Under the pieces are notes generated by a model. The model worked only from the letters and a program-made list of their open reading frames with translations. It did not search any database and was not told the DNA's origin. Shown piece after piece: positions 49,301-61,400 of a stretch of 64,000 nt of DNA. The DNA lies in the NCBI RefSeq assembly GCF_032854445.1, contig NC_088295.1, forward strand, positions 61,361,249 through 61,425,248. Direction: 5' to 3'. The translations under genes were made by a program, and so were the position numbers. Origin of the DNA: Liolophura sinensis. Lineage: Eukaryota > Mollusca > Polyplacophora > Chitonida > Chitonidae. Position 1 is the first letter of the stretch; the number at the start of each line of letters is the position of its first letter.

Positions 49301-52300
49301 CCAGTATTTATCAATTCATCTTGCTTTTAAGACACAGATGTTTTGACAACAAAGTAGCTCTTTGAAGAGCAACCTCATCAGTCATGGGCCTGGAAAATTT
49401 GTGCCTGAACCATGCCAGCGATTTAACCATCTGAGCCAGTTATGCCCACTACAGATCAATCTCACAAGCTAATCACAGCTTTTACCAGTATCTCATATAC
49501 CTGAGTACCTGAATTCTTCCATAAATTTGGGACAGATATTAGTAGTGTTGAAAGTAGAATGTTACATTTCTCTACCAGCCTATTGGAAAAGTAAAGATAG
49601 GAGTATGTTGTTCATTAGATGGTCTAACCGAGTGAGAAAAAAAGAAACTCAATATTCCTGCTAGAATTACATATATATCGGCTAAAATGAGCATAGCAGG
49701 TGTCCCAAATTTTAGAAGAAATAGGGTAGTTGTAAATTAGTGACCCGATTAGTGACTGGATGGAAAAGTACCACGCAGGCTCACTCATGTATTGTTGGAA
49801 GGCTCTAAGCATTGTTGTATATGTAGATATCACTAGATTCAATGTAAAGCACCAGTACCACATATGTACAATGGAAGCTATGTTAAACGTACATATACCA
49901 TTCCTTTAAAACAACAGTGTTAGTATAAAACATATGCATATACCCTAATTCTTCAGACTTTTCGACCACCTCTGTTACCAATATTCTGAAACATTCTGAG
50001 AGATCATGGGGTGTGGAGAACTACTTCACAAAGCTTTATGAAGCTGGCATCTTTAATGGCACAAACAAATCATTTTAGCATTATTTTTATAACAACTGTA
50101 TGCTTAAATTTCACTGAAATAAAGTGCTGTTATTTTAGTGGTTAAAAAGGTTCAAAGTAAGTACCAATCACTCGAACATTTCATACATATAGGCTAACTG
50201 TACAATGGTGTATGTATAAAATCCCTCATACATGTTGTATAATGTTGTCGGCTTGTCTATATTTTATAATAAAATGTGATACGTGTACATATCCAGGCTC
50301 CAAGAAAACTATGAGACCTTTTATATGTACACACATACGCAACAGATTTTTCATAAACTGACCTCCAACCATCTTTGTTTAAGATCACCCATATAGCCAT
50401 AAGGGAGTTGTCTACAACTTACTGCCAACAAGGCATACAAAGCAATGACCGTTGGATGAAAATTATCAAACTGTCAAAGCCAGTTAAAGTTACAAACACC
50501 CATCATGCAATATACATGTAAGCTACCCCTGTGAGTCTGGTACTGAATTTAATTTCTTTCCTGGCGAAAATGCCACACAACTGCTAAAAGGGAGTGTGGC
50601 ATTTGCCATGAAAGAGGATCAAATTCAGTATCAAACAAGCAGAGATGGGGTAACAAATTCATCAGAGAAATTTAGGCTTCAACATGACCACTGTGTCATC
50701 AATATGCAGCACTAAAATGTAACAAAAAAGATGTTGATTTCAGAAAAAAAAATGGTTTAAATTTTTTAAATTAGTGTATGTTATTACCATTAAGTACAAC
50801 AATATTTGAGACATTTCAAAACGACAAAGTGTTAACTAATTTCAAACAGTACACATATATGCACTGATTCCTAAAGCTTACATTCAAGCATACCAAGTAG
50901 ACTACTGTATAACCCATCAGAGAATTTATCCAAACATAGCAAATGTATATCGATGCATAAGCCTGAAAAGTAAAATCCAAAAAATCAAAAATGAAATTGG
51001 AATAGACTGTGGGAAATGAGCTAGGTCACAGTGTCATGTCACACATAGGTCACCCAAAAGACTGACATCAGAAACTTCAGCTTTTGCGAGATATAAATGT
51101 TACACATACCACACGATTGTGTTCTATTGCAGTAATAATTTGTGGCAATGGATATTTGATTTAATGTTCAACTACATCTAGAGATTATCTGCAACGGATC
51201 TGGTTGTCTTGTTAGCATTTTAATTTTACAAAAGAGGCTGTTCTGTCCACATAGCTGCAGTGAAATTTGTTGTACATGTAAGCTGTAACTACTGCTGTTG
51301 AATGTCCAATGGAGATTTCTAACGGGTTTTAGGCTGGTGTTGTGTATGATACAGGTACATGTAAGTTCCATCACAGATGTTACAGCATGGTAAAAACATG
51401 GAGGTAGATGTATATAAGCATTTATTCCATAATCTGACCAGTGATCAGTGATGTAACAACAGTGATGTAAATTTTCAATATCTGACACATTATATAAATA
51501 AAATACAATTTTGATTGGTCACCTGAACTTTCAATGACAAGTTTATCCAATGAAATAATACATCTGCATACCAGACTACTTCTATTGTTTGTTGCCGTGA
51601 AAAACAAAAAAGGCTAGCGATCACTTACTACACCATGACACCAGATTCCACCGGTTTCTTGGTACCAAATGGTTCACTTTTTTTGGTCACTGGATAGGCA
51701 TTCAATTTATCTTCATAAAATGTAAAAAAAATAGCAAAAGTTGGTGAAAGGAAATGAAGCGCTTGATGCTGTATGCCTAAAACAAGATACTCACAAACAT
51801 CAGTTCAACTGTCAAGGGCGGCAGCATGCCTCGGATTTTCCCGAAATTAAACACCTATAAACTTACCTTCCTACTTTGCAGAGCACCAAAGAGTTGTCTT
51901 GTGTGTGTGAACTGGTCTGCAACTGATGTACCTCAACATTATTCTTAGATCGAGTTCATTCTGTTTGCCACATCGAACACGATAAATGGTCACAGTGTGA
52001 GCTTTAGATTCAGCATCATGTCTACCATCACGCGGAAAGTCCAAAACAAAACCAAAATCAAGCTCTTTGAAACATCACAGATACTACTTTGTTGCATTCT
52101 CCAAGTTCCAAGATGGTTAGTAAGACCAGCAAATAAGTTCTGAGGTGAACTGATCATGCTAAAAGCCTAAATTTGAATTTGGGTGTACCATTTTTATAGT
52201 CTGGTATAACATGCCCCGGGTTTGATACCAGATATTAGTTTGACAGTGTCACAAAATATATTTCTTACCTATCAATGGCTCCAAACCCTGGGACATAGGC

Positions 52301-54026
52301 CTCCATCATCTCAATGAAGCCATCCACATCCATGTCATCAGCGACATCGGCCTGACCTAAATCTTCCAGGATACTGACCACATAGTCCAGGACGATGTCA
52401 TCCACAGAGCTGTTCAAATAAATGGTAAATAATTACCAAAGTGAGAAACAGAAGACAGGTGAGCCTTGATGAACTTGCAACATATAATTCTCAGGGGTCA
52501 AAACGTCTGATATTCCTAGTTCATCAGAGTAATGACCTTGAAGTGATAATGAAGCTATTCGCCAATCTTATTTCAAAGGTGTGAAATCATTTCATTTAGA
52601 AACACTGTAACACAGCATGAAAATGGATAAAGTACAACACACAAACATGAAGGTGTCAGGAATTATGACTATTTGGACGATTTAAAGCCATCTTTAATTG
52701 TGATGACATGGACTCGATTTTAAGGTCATCATTTTTACTTTGAGCTCTTAAAACCCTGTGGCATACATCAATCAAATATATAAATAAAAATGAGTGAATG
52801 ACCAAACATCTTTAGCCCTGAGTTCTATTCAATGTAAAAAATTAACATAGGCTACCTTTGTCTTCCACAGAACCAAACAAGATTAAGTTGTCAGTACCTC
52901 ACCACATGCATGCTAGTGGACAGTTTCTAGCATTTCTTTTACCATTTATATACATTTACACCATTATGTAGTAGCCTTTATCTGCTTAGAGCATGTGGGG
53001 TGTACACCTGTTAATTGCACAGAACAACAGAAGAGCTAATCATTATAAAGACTGGTATGAAAACAATAACGAAATTTTTTGAGGTAAAATACATGTCTTA
53101 AAATGAATAACAAATAAAAATGATAAAATATTGATAATGATAATATTTTTTTCTTTATTTGATTGTTGTTTAATGAGATCATGGAGGTGAGGTCAATACA
53201 ATGTGCAACTTCCAGATAGTGAAGTCCTCCAGGAAAATGTGCATGAAGGTTTTACTCATAATGTGAAACGCTAAATACTGCAACAGAACTGATATTTGTA
53301 CATACCCAGAAAAAAATTGGATGTTCTGATCACAGATTAAAATTTTAAAGGTGACGATGAATTTCTTTAATACTTTGTATAAAAGAATTTTATAAAAAAC
53401 AACGCCAAATGATGCTTTCATTTATGTGTGTGATTGAAAGACTTTATGAAAACTTAAATTTTCATTGGCGATTAACCATCATATTTTGTTTCAATTTGCT
53501 TGTTCGTTTCAATACAGCTTAATTTAAAGTTGGGAGCCCGTTAAATGTATTGTGGAAGTGAAATGGCTTTATCTAGATATATGGCACAGCTGTACATGTA
53601 ATACTAGCAAGATCATTAGTACTACTTTTCTTCGTGCAGTGATAGCACAAGATCTAACATTACTGAATTGCTGACAAAAACTGATACAATGCAAAAAGAA
53701 TAATACAAACTGACAACAGCCCCTGAAATCGTATAGGTCCTCCTCATGCTGGCTTCCTCTTCAGCCATACGTGGGAAAATCGCCCAGCAACCTGCGGATG
53801 GTTGTGGGTTTCCCTCGGGCTCTGCCCGGATTCCTCCCACCATAATGATGGCCACTGCGGTATAAGTAAAATATTCTTCAGTACGGCATGAAACACCCAT
53901 CAAATAAATAAATAAACGGAATCATATAGCATTATACATGTACCCATCCACATCTTCTATATTGTGTGACTTCAAAAAGTCTGTCAAAGCAGTCTTCACG
54001 GGCTGGTTAGATCCTTCCATCTTCAT
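40301..54026 (-). CDS. CUEDC2: CUE domain-containing protein 2, eight coding exons, complete
   Basis: CUEDC2 is a ubiquitin-binding CUE-domain protein linked in vertebrates to receptor turnover, IKK signalling and APC/C control. Minus-strand coding exons: 54026-53944, 52409-52269, 48443-48382, 47325-47213, 46287-46096, 41714-41653, 41351-41291 and 40447-40301. All junctions are GT-AG and in phase, giving 286 residues (human about 287). TAG lies directly before the first ATG in frame, which fixes the start. Family marks: [16 protein letters not shown] and [15 protein letters not shown] in exon 2; the CUE domain in exon 5 ([20 protein letters not shown]); [16 protein letters not shown] across exons 6-7; and [15 protein letters not shown] with [13 protein letters not shown] at the C-terminus in exon 8. 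Intron 5 is almost filled by a tandem array made from exon 5. Confidence 0.96.
41865..46093 (-). repeat. Tandem array of about 37 x 115 bp: copies of the CUEDC2 exon 5 end plus its splice donor
   Basis: On the minus strand each unit starts ACACATTGTCTGGTGATGTC, runs through the codons for the second half of the CUE exon ([20 protein letters not shown], then [15 protein letters not shown]) and ends in the donor GTAAGTG, directly followed by the next unit. Plus-strand donor marks lie at 41867, 41981, 42095, 42210, 42327, 42442 and then every 115 bp to 45662, followed by 45749 (a unit shortened by 28 bp), 45864 and 45979. The real exon's donor is at 46095. By eye about 33 of 37 keep GT; it is lost at 42210, 42327, 42787 and 43017. 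The left seven or so units are the most diverged. 115 is not a multiple of 3. Confidence 0.95.
46096..46287 (-). CDS. CUEDC2: CUEDC2 exon 5, CUE-domain exon and source of the array
   Basis: 64 codons, phase 0 at both ends. The first half ([20 protein letters not shown]) is unique; the second half is the template of the 115-bp units. The conserved CUE motif (L-E-M-F-P) is present. The exon end CAGTACAGG|GTAAGTG differs slightly from most array copies (CAGTACAAG|GTAAGTG). Inside the exon, GAGGTAACACATTG resembles the junction AAGGTAAGTGACACATTG of the array, a short similarity that could have started the duplication. Confidence 0.95.
46320..47200. other. CUEDC2 intron 4
   Basis: Plain AT-rich intron sequence; nothing recognised. 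Confidence 0.6.
48005..48080 (+). repeat. SINE family 1 fragment in CUEDC2 intron 3
   Basis: CTGCCTGGTTTTCTCCCACC, ATAACGCTGACCATATAAGT and GAGTAATCAAATAAA; short and 5'-truncated, antisense to the gene. Confidence 0.75.
48690..48740 (-). repeat. SINE family 1 tail fragment in CUEDC2 intron 2
   Basis: ATTTATTTATTTATTTGATT, then GGTGTTTAACACTGTACCC, after which similarity stops. Confidence 0.7.
48750..52260. other. CUEDC2 intron 2, mostly unremarkable
   Basis: A 3.8-kb intron with no nested gene recognised. The one structured element is the hairpin at 50540-50632. Confidence 0.55.
50540..50632. repeat. Near-perfect hairpin in CUEDC2 intron 2
   Basis: Arms 50540-50578 and 50594-50632 (39 nt each) are reverse complements with a few mismatches and bulges, around a 15-nt loop. 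Perfect stretches include TACTGAATTT and AAATGCCACAC. Size and shape suit a small MITE or a pre-miRNA-like hairpin. Confidence 0.75.
52430..53735. other. CUEDC2 intron 1, left part
   Basis: No nested gene. Small SINE family 1 tail fragments may be present near 52755-52790 (CATCAATCAAATATATAAAT) and 53151-53175 (TTCTTTATTTGATTGTTGT). Confidence 0.5.
53736..53915 (+). repeat. SINE family 1 copy in CUEDC2 intron 1
   Basis: CTCATGCTGGCTTCCTCTTC, CAGCAACCTGCGGATGGTTG, TTCCTCCCACCATAATGATG and CACCCATCAAATAAATAAAT. It lies 29 bp downstream of CUEDC2 exon 1, antisense to the gene. Confidence 0.92.
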
Positions 54027-54284
54027 CTATTACGCATGTATTTCTGCAATTGAAAAAGGAACCCATGAGCATGTCAAGTGTAATGAACATAATGACAAAA
54101 AACTCAAATCTGTTTCACTCCCTATATGTCACTCTCTATTTATAGCTCTATATAAATACAAAATAAATATAAAAATAATATAAAAATAAGAAAATACCCA
54201 TGTCATGCTTCAGGACTACCTTACCAATTTGAAACATGTACAGTATGTCTTATTCATTTGGTGGAAGACAGGAGATAAGTGATA

Positions 54285-54400
54285 TTCTTGTGGCAAGGCG
54301 AGTCAATGCTACAAATGTACATGTATGTAAAGTGCTGCTGCCACTGAAGTACCATGCAGAAGACACCAGACGTAACAATTATATTACTTAACCCCAGGTA
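54285..54400 (-). repeat. SINE family 2, terminal fragment
   Basis: GGCAAGGCGAGTCAATGCTA, GTGCTGCTGCCACTGAAGTA and CCATGCAGAAGACACCAGAC match the other family 2 copies. It lies between CUEDC2 and TTLL12. Confidence 0.7.
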
Positions 54401-54554
54401 CGCCCAAGTGGTCAGTTAAGTGAACAGGATCAACATCACAGGTTAGAGTCATGGCAGTATTGGTTAGACTAATTACATGGCCTGCATCATGATATCAGTC
54501 ATGATTCTGTGTACAAGACAGAACGATTGTACTACCTGTCCACATCCCTTCCAC

Positions 54555-54925
54555 AAAAGCGGCCCTGATGCACAGTTGGCAGAGCATCTGCTTTGGGAGG
54601 CGGTAGATCATGGGTCAACCTTGAGTCGGATCACATCTAAGAGCTTAAAAGAGGAAGTTGTAACTTCCTCGCATGAAGGGGATAGTGCAACGACTGGTTG
54701 ACCGGTATCAGTATAATGGCTCAGGCAGGGTGGCTTATTTGCCTTTGGTAAGTCGTCTCAGTAAAACAGCATTACCGGTACATAAAAGAGTGGTGGAAAT
54801 CTGTCCTGCAACAAGGAGGCACATTACACGTACATGCATTCTAAGGACTCTTTCGTCGTCATATCAGTGAAAAAAATTTTGAGTACGTCGTTATACCCCA
54901 AGCACTCACCCAGTCACTCCCTTCC
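54555..54925 (+). repeat. Full-length tRNA-derived SINE between CUEDC2 and TTLL12
   Basis: The tRNA-like head has CACAGTTGGCAGAGCATCTG (box A type) and GGGTCAACCTTGAGTC (box B type). The body contains GAGGAAGTTGTAACTTCCTC, TATAATGGCTCAGGCAGGGT and CTAAGGACTCTTTCGTCGTC. The end is TTTTGAGTACGTCGTTATAC, then CCCAAGCACTCACCCAGTCA. It sits in the divergent promoter interval of the two genes. Confidence 0.85.
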
Positions 54926-55467
54926 ACAAAGACTGAAAATGAAAGTGCATGCAAGTAAATGTGGTTACTTATTTGATTCAATCGCAAGTAATATGATTAG
55001 TTCTGTTGCTTACCAAGAAGGCAAAGCAAGCCGTCTGAGACTGCCAATGCTAAATTATGCACACATGGGCTCAAACTTCAAGACATCATGATAATAATAA
55101 TCATAAAAATGAAAGATGTGCCAAGTGCTCAGTGCTAATGCTTCAGCTTCTTTTCACAGAGCTTTAAGTGCACTTGTTAAAATGCAACCGATTGGAACAC
55201 ACTTGAAACTCGTGTGGATGCTTTTTCTCCGCAAAAATAAAATGCTCATCCAAATGACGGTAAAATAATGCGCTTAAAGCCTTGGTGAATGCCAGTACTC
55301 AAAAGCCGCCGCCGCAAATTGTATTTACACCAGAAGTGACGTCATGGATTCGGAAACCCTCCAAACAATTATCTATTTTCATCAATACAAGGTGTCCGAT
55401 GGCAATACCGCTGATGCACTCTCCTCTATTTGGTTTTCAAACATTTCCACGTCACGGAGAAGTAACC

Positions 55468-58400
55468 ATGCCGCATGTGACAGATGAGAAGCCAGTAAGG
55501 CCTACGTTCTCTGAATTTGTTGCCTTACATCGACACCAACTGGTCCATTCTGCGATCCCTGAACGATACTGGCCTACGCTGTGTACGAAGTTACAAGACG
55601 AGGTGAAGTATTGTTATTTGAAATTGGTGACAAATACTGTTGCTGTATCGAAAACTAGGCCCACGTTGACCTTCCCGTCAGACAGGCCTATTTTTAGATG
55701 GCTTGTATTGATTTTTCTATGTGTGCTTGTACCGATGGCTTTGTACCAAGACATGTATAATTAACTTTGCAGACATTTGCACATCTGTGTAATTGCTATA
55801 GTGTGAAGGTTATCACTAATGCCTTTGACAGTAAATACTCTTTCTACTTCATGGATGTATTTATTGACTGATACAAATAATTTCTTGTTCAACGTCAATC
55901 ATCATGTTGGAAATTATATACATACATGATGCATTCAAGATAACTACACGTACAGTGTAACTCTAAATCAGACTGCTTAATGTCAGGCTGCCCTAGCATT
56001 TACACCGACCATAACATCCTTGTAATAGGGTCAATATAATTAATATATCCTAAGTTAAGCAATGAGTACCTGGAATCTCTGAATGCAAACACAAGTACAG
56101 TAGGCCTACAGCTGAGGCGAAAAATCAGTTGTTTGTCGCTCTTATCGCTCTGTCTGAATTTTAACATTTATTAGATCTTAAGGTAACAGAGTATCCTACA
56201 TGTAGGTTTGAGCAATTTATGTCTAGTTTAGGTTGTAGTTTTGAGTGCAAGGGAAAAAATGCCAAAACATACACCTATGTCCTGTTGTTACAACTGCTCT
56301 GGCCAGGCTGAGCTCAGCAGACCCAGGTTCAGTCCTGAGCTGGGTCATATCAGAGACAATAAAATTCTCGACCATGGTACTGTACTTCCTCACGTAATAC
56401 TTAACAGAAGGTTGAGGTCAGGTACTGTACCTGTTGACTCAGTGTCAGTATTCTGTGACTGGATATCTGTTAGGTGTTAAGGTGTTGTCGTATTTTGCCC
56501 CAGTAAAGCAGTATTGTGAAAATGTTGGCATCTTGGTACAAGGAGTTAGGATCTCAGAGTGATGTAAAGCAAAAAGTGAAATCCTAAATGACCGTAAATT
56601 TCATCCATGACAACCTTGCCCATTTTTTGTGATTCTGAGAGTTTTATTGAGTCTAGAAAGGTGTTTTGAGGTTTGCTTGGAATATGGAATGATATTCAAC
56701 TGGAAAATTGTAAGTTTCAGCACCAAAAATAATACTTTGTAAATTAAATTTGCCTCTAAAAATGCACTTTTGTGGGCAGAATTTGAGGTCATTTAGGGTA
56801 CATACAAACTACATGTAGTCGGCAAGTTGGATTTGCCGAACATTATTCCAGGTAGATGTGTTGTAAATTTTGTGCAGATTTACGATGCCGGGGACAGTTT
56901 CCAGATGGTTCAAGTGCAGTATGAAAATGAGGCTGGAGAAGAAACTCGACAGGAGTACAAAGTGAGAGTGATCCGCGAGGAAGGAATAGAGGAAAGTGAT
57001 ACAAATCAGTGAGTCGGCTCATCAGCAGAATGATCAGACTTCAGGCAGGCTGTTGGCATAGCGGAGCAGTTCATACTGACTGATAGTACACATAGAATTT
57101 ATTTATTTATAAATCATTAAATCATTAGTAGACACAAGGTGCAGGTTCAAACCCGGTCTTGGACGGGGACTTTATGGATCTGTAGACAATACATGGTCAA
57201 CAGTGCTCATGTGGCATTGAAGACAACTCATCTTTCAGTATGGTGTTCCATGAACAGGCAGGCTTGCAGTATATCTACATGTCATGTGAAAAAGTTCGTA
57301 AGTATCTTGCCAAAGGTTGGCGGTTTACACTGGGCACCCACGCATGGTTCATCTACCCGTAAATCTGACAGGCATCGATTAAGTGTATAAATCTCAATGT
57401 ACATGTATTTAGCAACGGTCTAGTAAATAAATTCATCTTAGTATAAAATGAATTGACTGCTCAGGAAAGGCGCTTGAACGCACTTTGACATTACATGTAC
57501 CCTCCTATTTTGTAGTATTTACTTGGTTGACCATGCGTGGACATACAGACTGCCTGATGCCCGAGCCCAGCTGATGGCCATGCCAGGGCTACTGGAGAGG
57601 ATGGCAAATCTGATGGAGGTGGCCAGTGATGAGGAAGACTCCGTGGCTACAGTGGAGGCTGTCTACAAGGAAATGTGGAGGTACCGTGGGTGTCTGTTAG
57701 GGTGGAAGAGGTTTATTCCTTTATTATACAGTGGGTTTGTAGTAAGGTGGCAGGGCCGTATTTATTTGTTTATTTACTTATTTATTTGATTGTTTTTTTT
57801 ACGCAATACTGAACAATATTCCCCTTATATGACTATGGCCAGGATTACGGTGGGAGGAAGCAGGGCAAAGCCTGGAGGAAATGCATGACCATCTGTTAGT
57901 TGCTGGAAGACCTTCCCCACGTACTACTGGAAAGGAAGGCAGGAAGAGCTAGATGTACTTTTTCTAGGCTAAGCATTTGTGTTGGGTGAATTATTGTCTT
58001 CTTTTTATTTTAAATCTCATTCTTTATACCAAATGAACATGTTAATATGTGTTCAGGTAGAAAAGTATGCCATGTTCTTTGAATATATCTGATCTTTTTT
58101 TTCTTCACAGATATAATCAGACATACAAATTTGGCCACTTCTTAATGGTGAGTTTATAGCACAACATTTGAGGCTTCTGTGTTATCACCATTTTTTTCAG
58201 CTCATTTCATGTTATGATGTAATTTGAGTCGGTATTTCTACAGAAGACACGTCTACATGTAAGCAGTATTGTTGAAGTATTATCTGACAAGCAATTCTTT
58301 TAAAGGCATAGCTCAACATAAAATACATGTACAAATAAAATAAATACAATCCACCTGTATGTTTTTTTTTTGACTGAAACTAAGGCCCGAATCATTTCTA

Positions 58401-61400
58401 GAAATATGAACCTTTATGCTTATATCACTTTGGTGGAGAAAATGTTGGAACCAAATCCATGTGTGGAAATCCTTTTTGAAATCTCATGTTTCTGATGATT
58501 TAACAGGGCTCAGAAGAAGCTATGCCTCTTTGGTATATCATGGATGAGTTTGGATCACGTATCCGTCATTCTGACAAGCCTACATTCAAAGCTGTGCCAT
58601 TCTACTATGTCCCGTCACAGCTGGCATTTACGCTGTTGTGGCCACTCCAAGATTTGAACCAGGGAGGTAGGTCTTCCTACAGAACACACGAACCACATAC
58701 AAATGCATCGTCACAATGTTGTGGGATGTCCTCAGGGTCCACTCAGTTACAGTGACAACTTTTGACTGTGCAAATTGTTTGACAAAGTGTGAAGTTAGCC
58801 TGTTGAAAGGAGTGGAAGCCAAGTTTGTATTTTCATATTACATGTGTGTAAACATGAGGTCAGGTGACATCCCTTTTCAAAAATTTACCTCCCTTAACAG
58901 TAGGTATCAACTAATCCATTGTTGACAGCATGTAGCCACAGACCCCCATTAATTTTCCATAAGCGACAGTGTTAACGTTTAGTGCCGTAGCTCAGTCCCA
59001 AACATTCCGTGGCCAATAAGTTTTGGTGGATACCTGGCCCAGGCTGTGAGAAAGAGGCCATAAAAATCTTGACATAGGTTCACCGTTAAAATCTGGACCT
59101 TTCTATGCTGGCAGCTGGGAGGGGTGCCTAGCAACGCCAAGGGGACATCACTCACAACCTCATCACTCCCTGTCTCCTTTTGTCCTCTCGGCCAGAATTT
59201 CAATCTTTCATCATTAAAACACATACCTGCCCAAAGCTTAGACACTTGCCATCATTTGAATCCCAAGCATGTACCTTTACACCAAAAATGGCAGGCTGGC
59301 AGTGAAAAAAGACATTAAACCCTAAAATACACAGAACTACATTCGTCCCTCTCGAGAAAACGGAAGTTGTAATGGGGTATGTGGAAATACCAGTGTGATG
59401 GAATTTAAACGACCGGAATTATTAAAGGTGACTAATCAGGCTGTGAAATTTCTTGTAGGGTTAACAAGTTGTGAATCATTGCAAAGTGCTTTGGTGCATT
59501 GAGAAACAGACAAAGTAAATGCTAATATTTATCATAGTCCCATTTGCTTTAATACTGAAACAAAGAACATATACGTGTACCTGTCACCAAGGGAGATAAG
59601 CCCTTGAAAAGGGAAGTAACCTATGTATGACAGAATTACGAAATGGAGTTAATAATACCCACAGTGTCAATCATGAACTGATGAAAGAAGCTGAGTCCGG
59701 TACAGTTCAGGATGGGAAAGGTAACATCGGGCTGACCCTGTATTATCCTGACCCCATCAAAATGCAGATCAGAGACTGGGCTCTGCAGTAACGGAGCAAC
59801 AGTCTACCAGTATCAAGAACTGCAGTTATGGAGTACGCCCGAAAGGCTGTGGACGGTCCCGACTAAGGCGTCCAATGGCTGGCTAGGCCAATTCCTCTGT
59901 AGACATCACCTGACCCTGAAGACGAGGACGAGTGTGACCCAACAACTTCCCAATGACCTAGAGAGGAGGGTTCAGATTTTCCAAATTTATATCCAAGAAC
60001 AGAGATTGAATGGAGAGTTTGATGATGGTCTTCTTCAATTCAACGGACCCAAGCAGAACTGTTGCCCAGAAGGGAGAGAAGACCTTCGTCAGCAGATCAA
60101 CTGGTGCTGCAAAATGTCATCTAACTGTTACGCCTGCCATGACATCAAAGGGTATAACCTTACTGTGTCTGCTCATCTTCAGAGGTAGGCATTCGCTCTT
60201 CACTTTTCTGTTTTCTTTTAAATTTTACTCTCCATGATATTTGTCAATCACCACACGAAAAAGTCTTTGCACAATAATTTTATTTTTACTTCTTATTTTC
60301 AAAGGAAAGAGATGGCCATTGGACGCGACGTCAGTGCTAATAAATATCCATGTGAGGATGCAGGATGTATATCTGAAGGCTTAATGGTGGTTTAGATCAA
60401 CACAGTCTCAGCCCTATTCACTCCAGGAGGGAAGAGTATTCTGATCATGGATTCCTGTGCTGTCCACATTACCCCCACAGTTTGTAGGAAACTGGATGCT
60501 GTGGGCTTTATGTATGAAGTTGTCCGGGTGGTTGTACGTCTAAGGTAAGCATTGCATTCATGATTTCTTTTTGCCTGAAACATACATGCTGATAGATATT
60601 TCGATTTTATCTTAAGTCATCAATTCAGTCTGAATTTTGAGATAATATTGTAACCTAGCCATATGTTAAGATGAATGACATGTAACTTATGTGACGTAAC
60701 AGTCTTTATGTATTTTATTACTTCTACAGGTATGTATACTTTTTGCCCATAGATACAACTGTTGGATGTTTAAATCAACGAGCCATTCAAAGACCACTTG
60801 AGGCATTCTTGGACAGCTTATATGAATAAGTTCAACCACACCTGTGCACGTATCCCCACAGCCAGTCGCCAGCTTATTTTGGACTGGATTGACACGGCTT
60901 GGCAGGCGATTGACCAATGTCCACACTGACCAGGTCATTTGGCGTATGTGGCATCACGGATGCATGGGACTGGACAGCTGCCGAAGCCGAAAGGAGAGCA
61001 GCTGTTCTTCATGGTGATCTACTCACTGATCATAGTTCAAACTCGGTTTTTGATGAATTCACCACCGCTGATGTGAACCACCCACACTGGAAAATGACAC
61101 TGCGAACCCTTTCCTGTAAATGCTCCAGTCCCAATGTTTGTGTCATGCATTGCAAGTGTGTTGAATTCACTGTATATATATATATGCCGATTTGACTTTT
61201 CAGTTCAGGAAAATAAAGTGTTGTGAAGTCAATAAGTTACAACTGTACATGTGTTGACTTGATTGATATCATAGGCCTTGCCTCCAGTAATGAATGAATT
61301 CATTAGCAAGGCAATGACAAGCCAGGCAGTAATAGTAAAAGTAAGAAGTTTAAAAATATAGGAGTATAACATTGTATTTAGTCAATCTTACAGCAGCTTT

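Noticed and set aside
53622-53903. 93-codon minus-strand ORF, and similar ORFs at 22743-22994, 36064-36309, 28717-28959 and 15561-15905
   Set aside because: All are translations of SINE sequence.
55282-55467. Upstream part of the TTLL12 exon 1 frame
   Set aside because: It is open but begins with a non-ATG codon and lacks family similarity; the ATG at 55468 just before the conserved block fits better, although the ATGs at 55399 and 55414 cannot be excluded.
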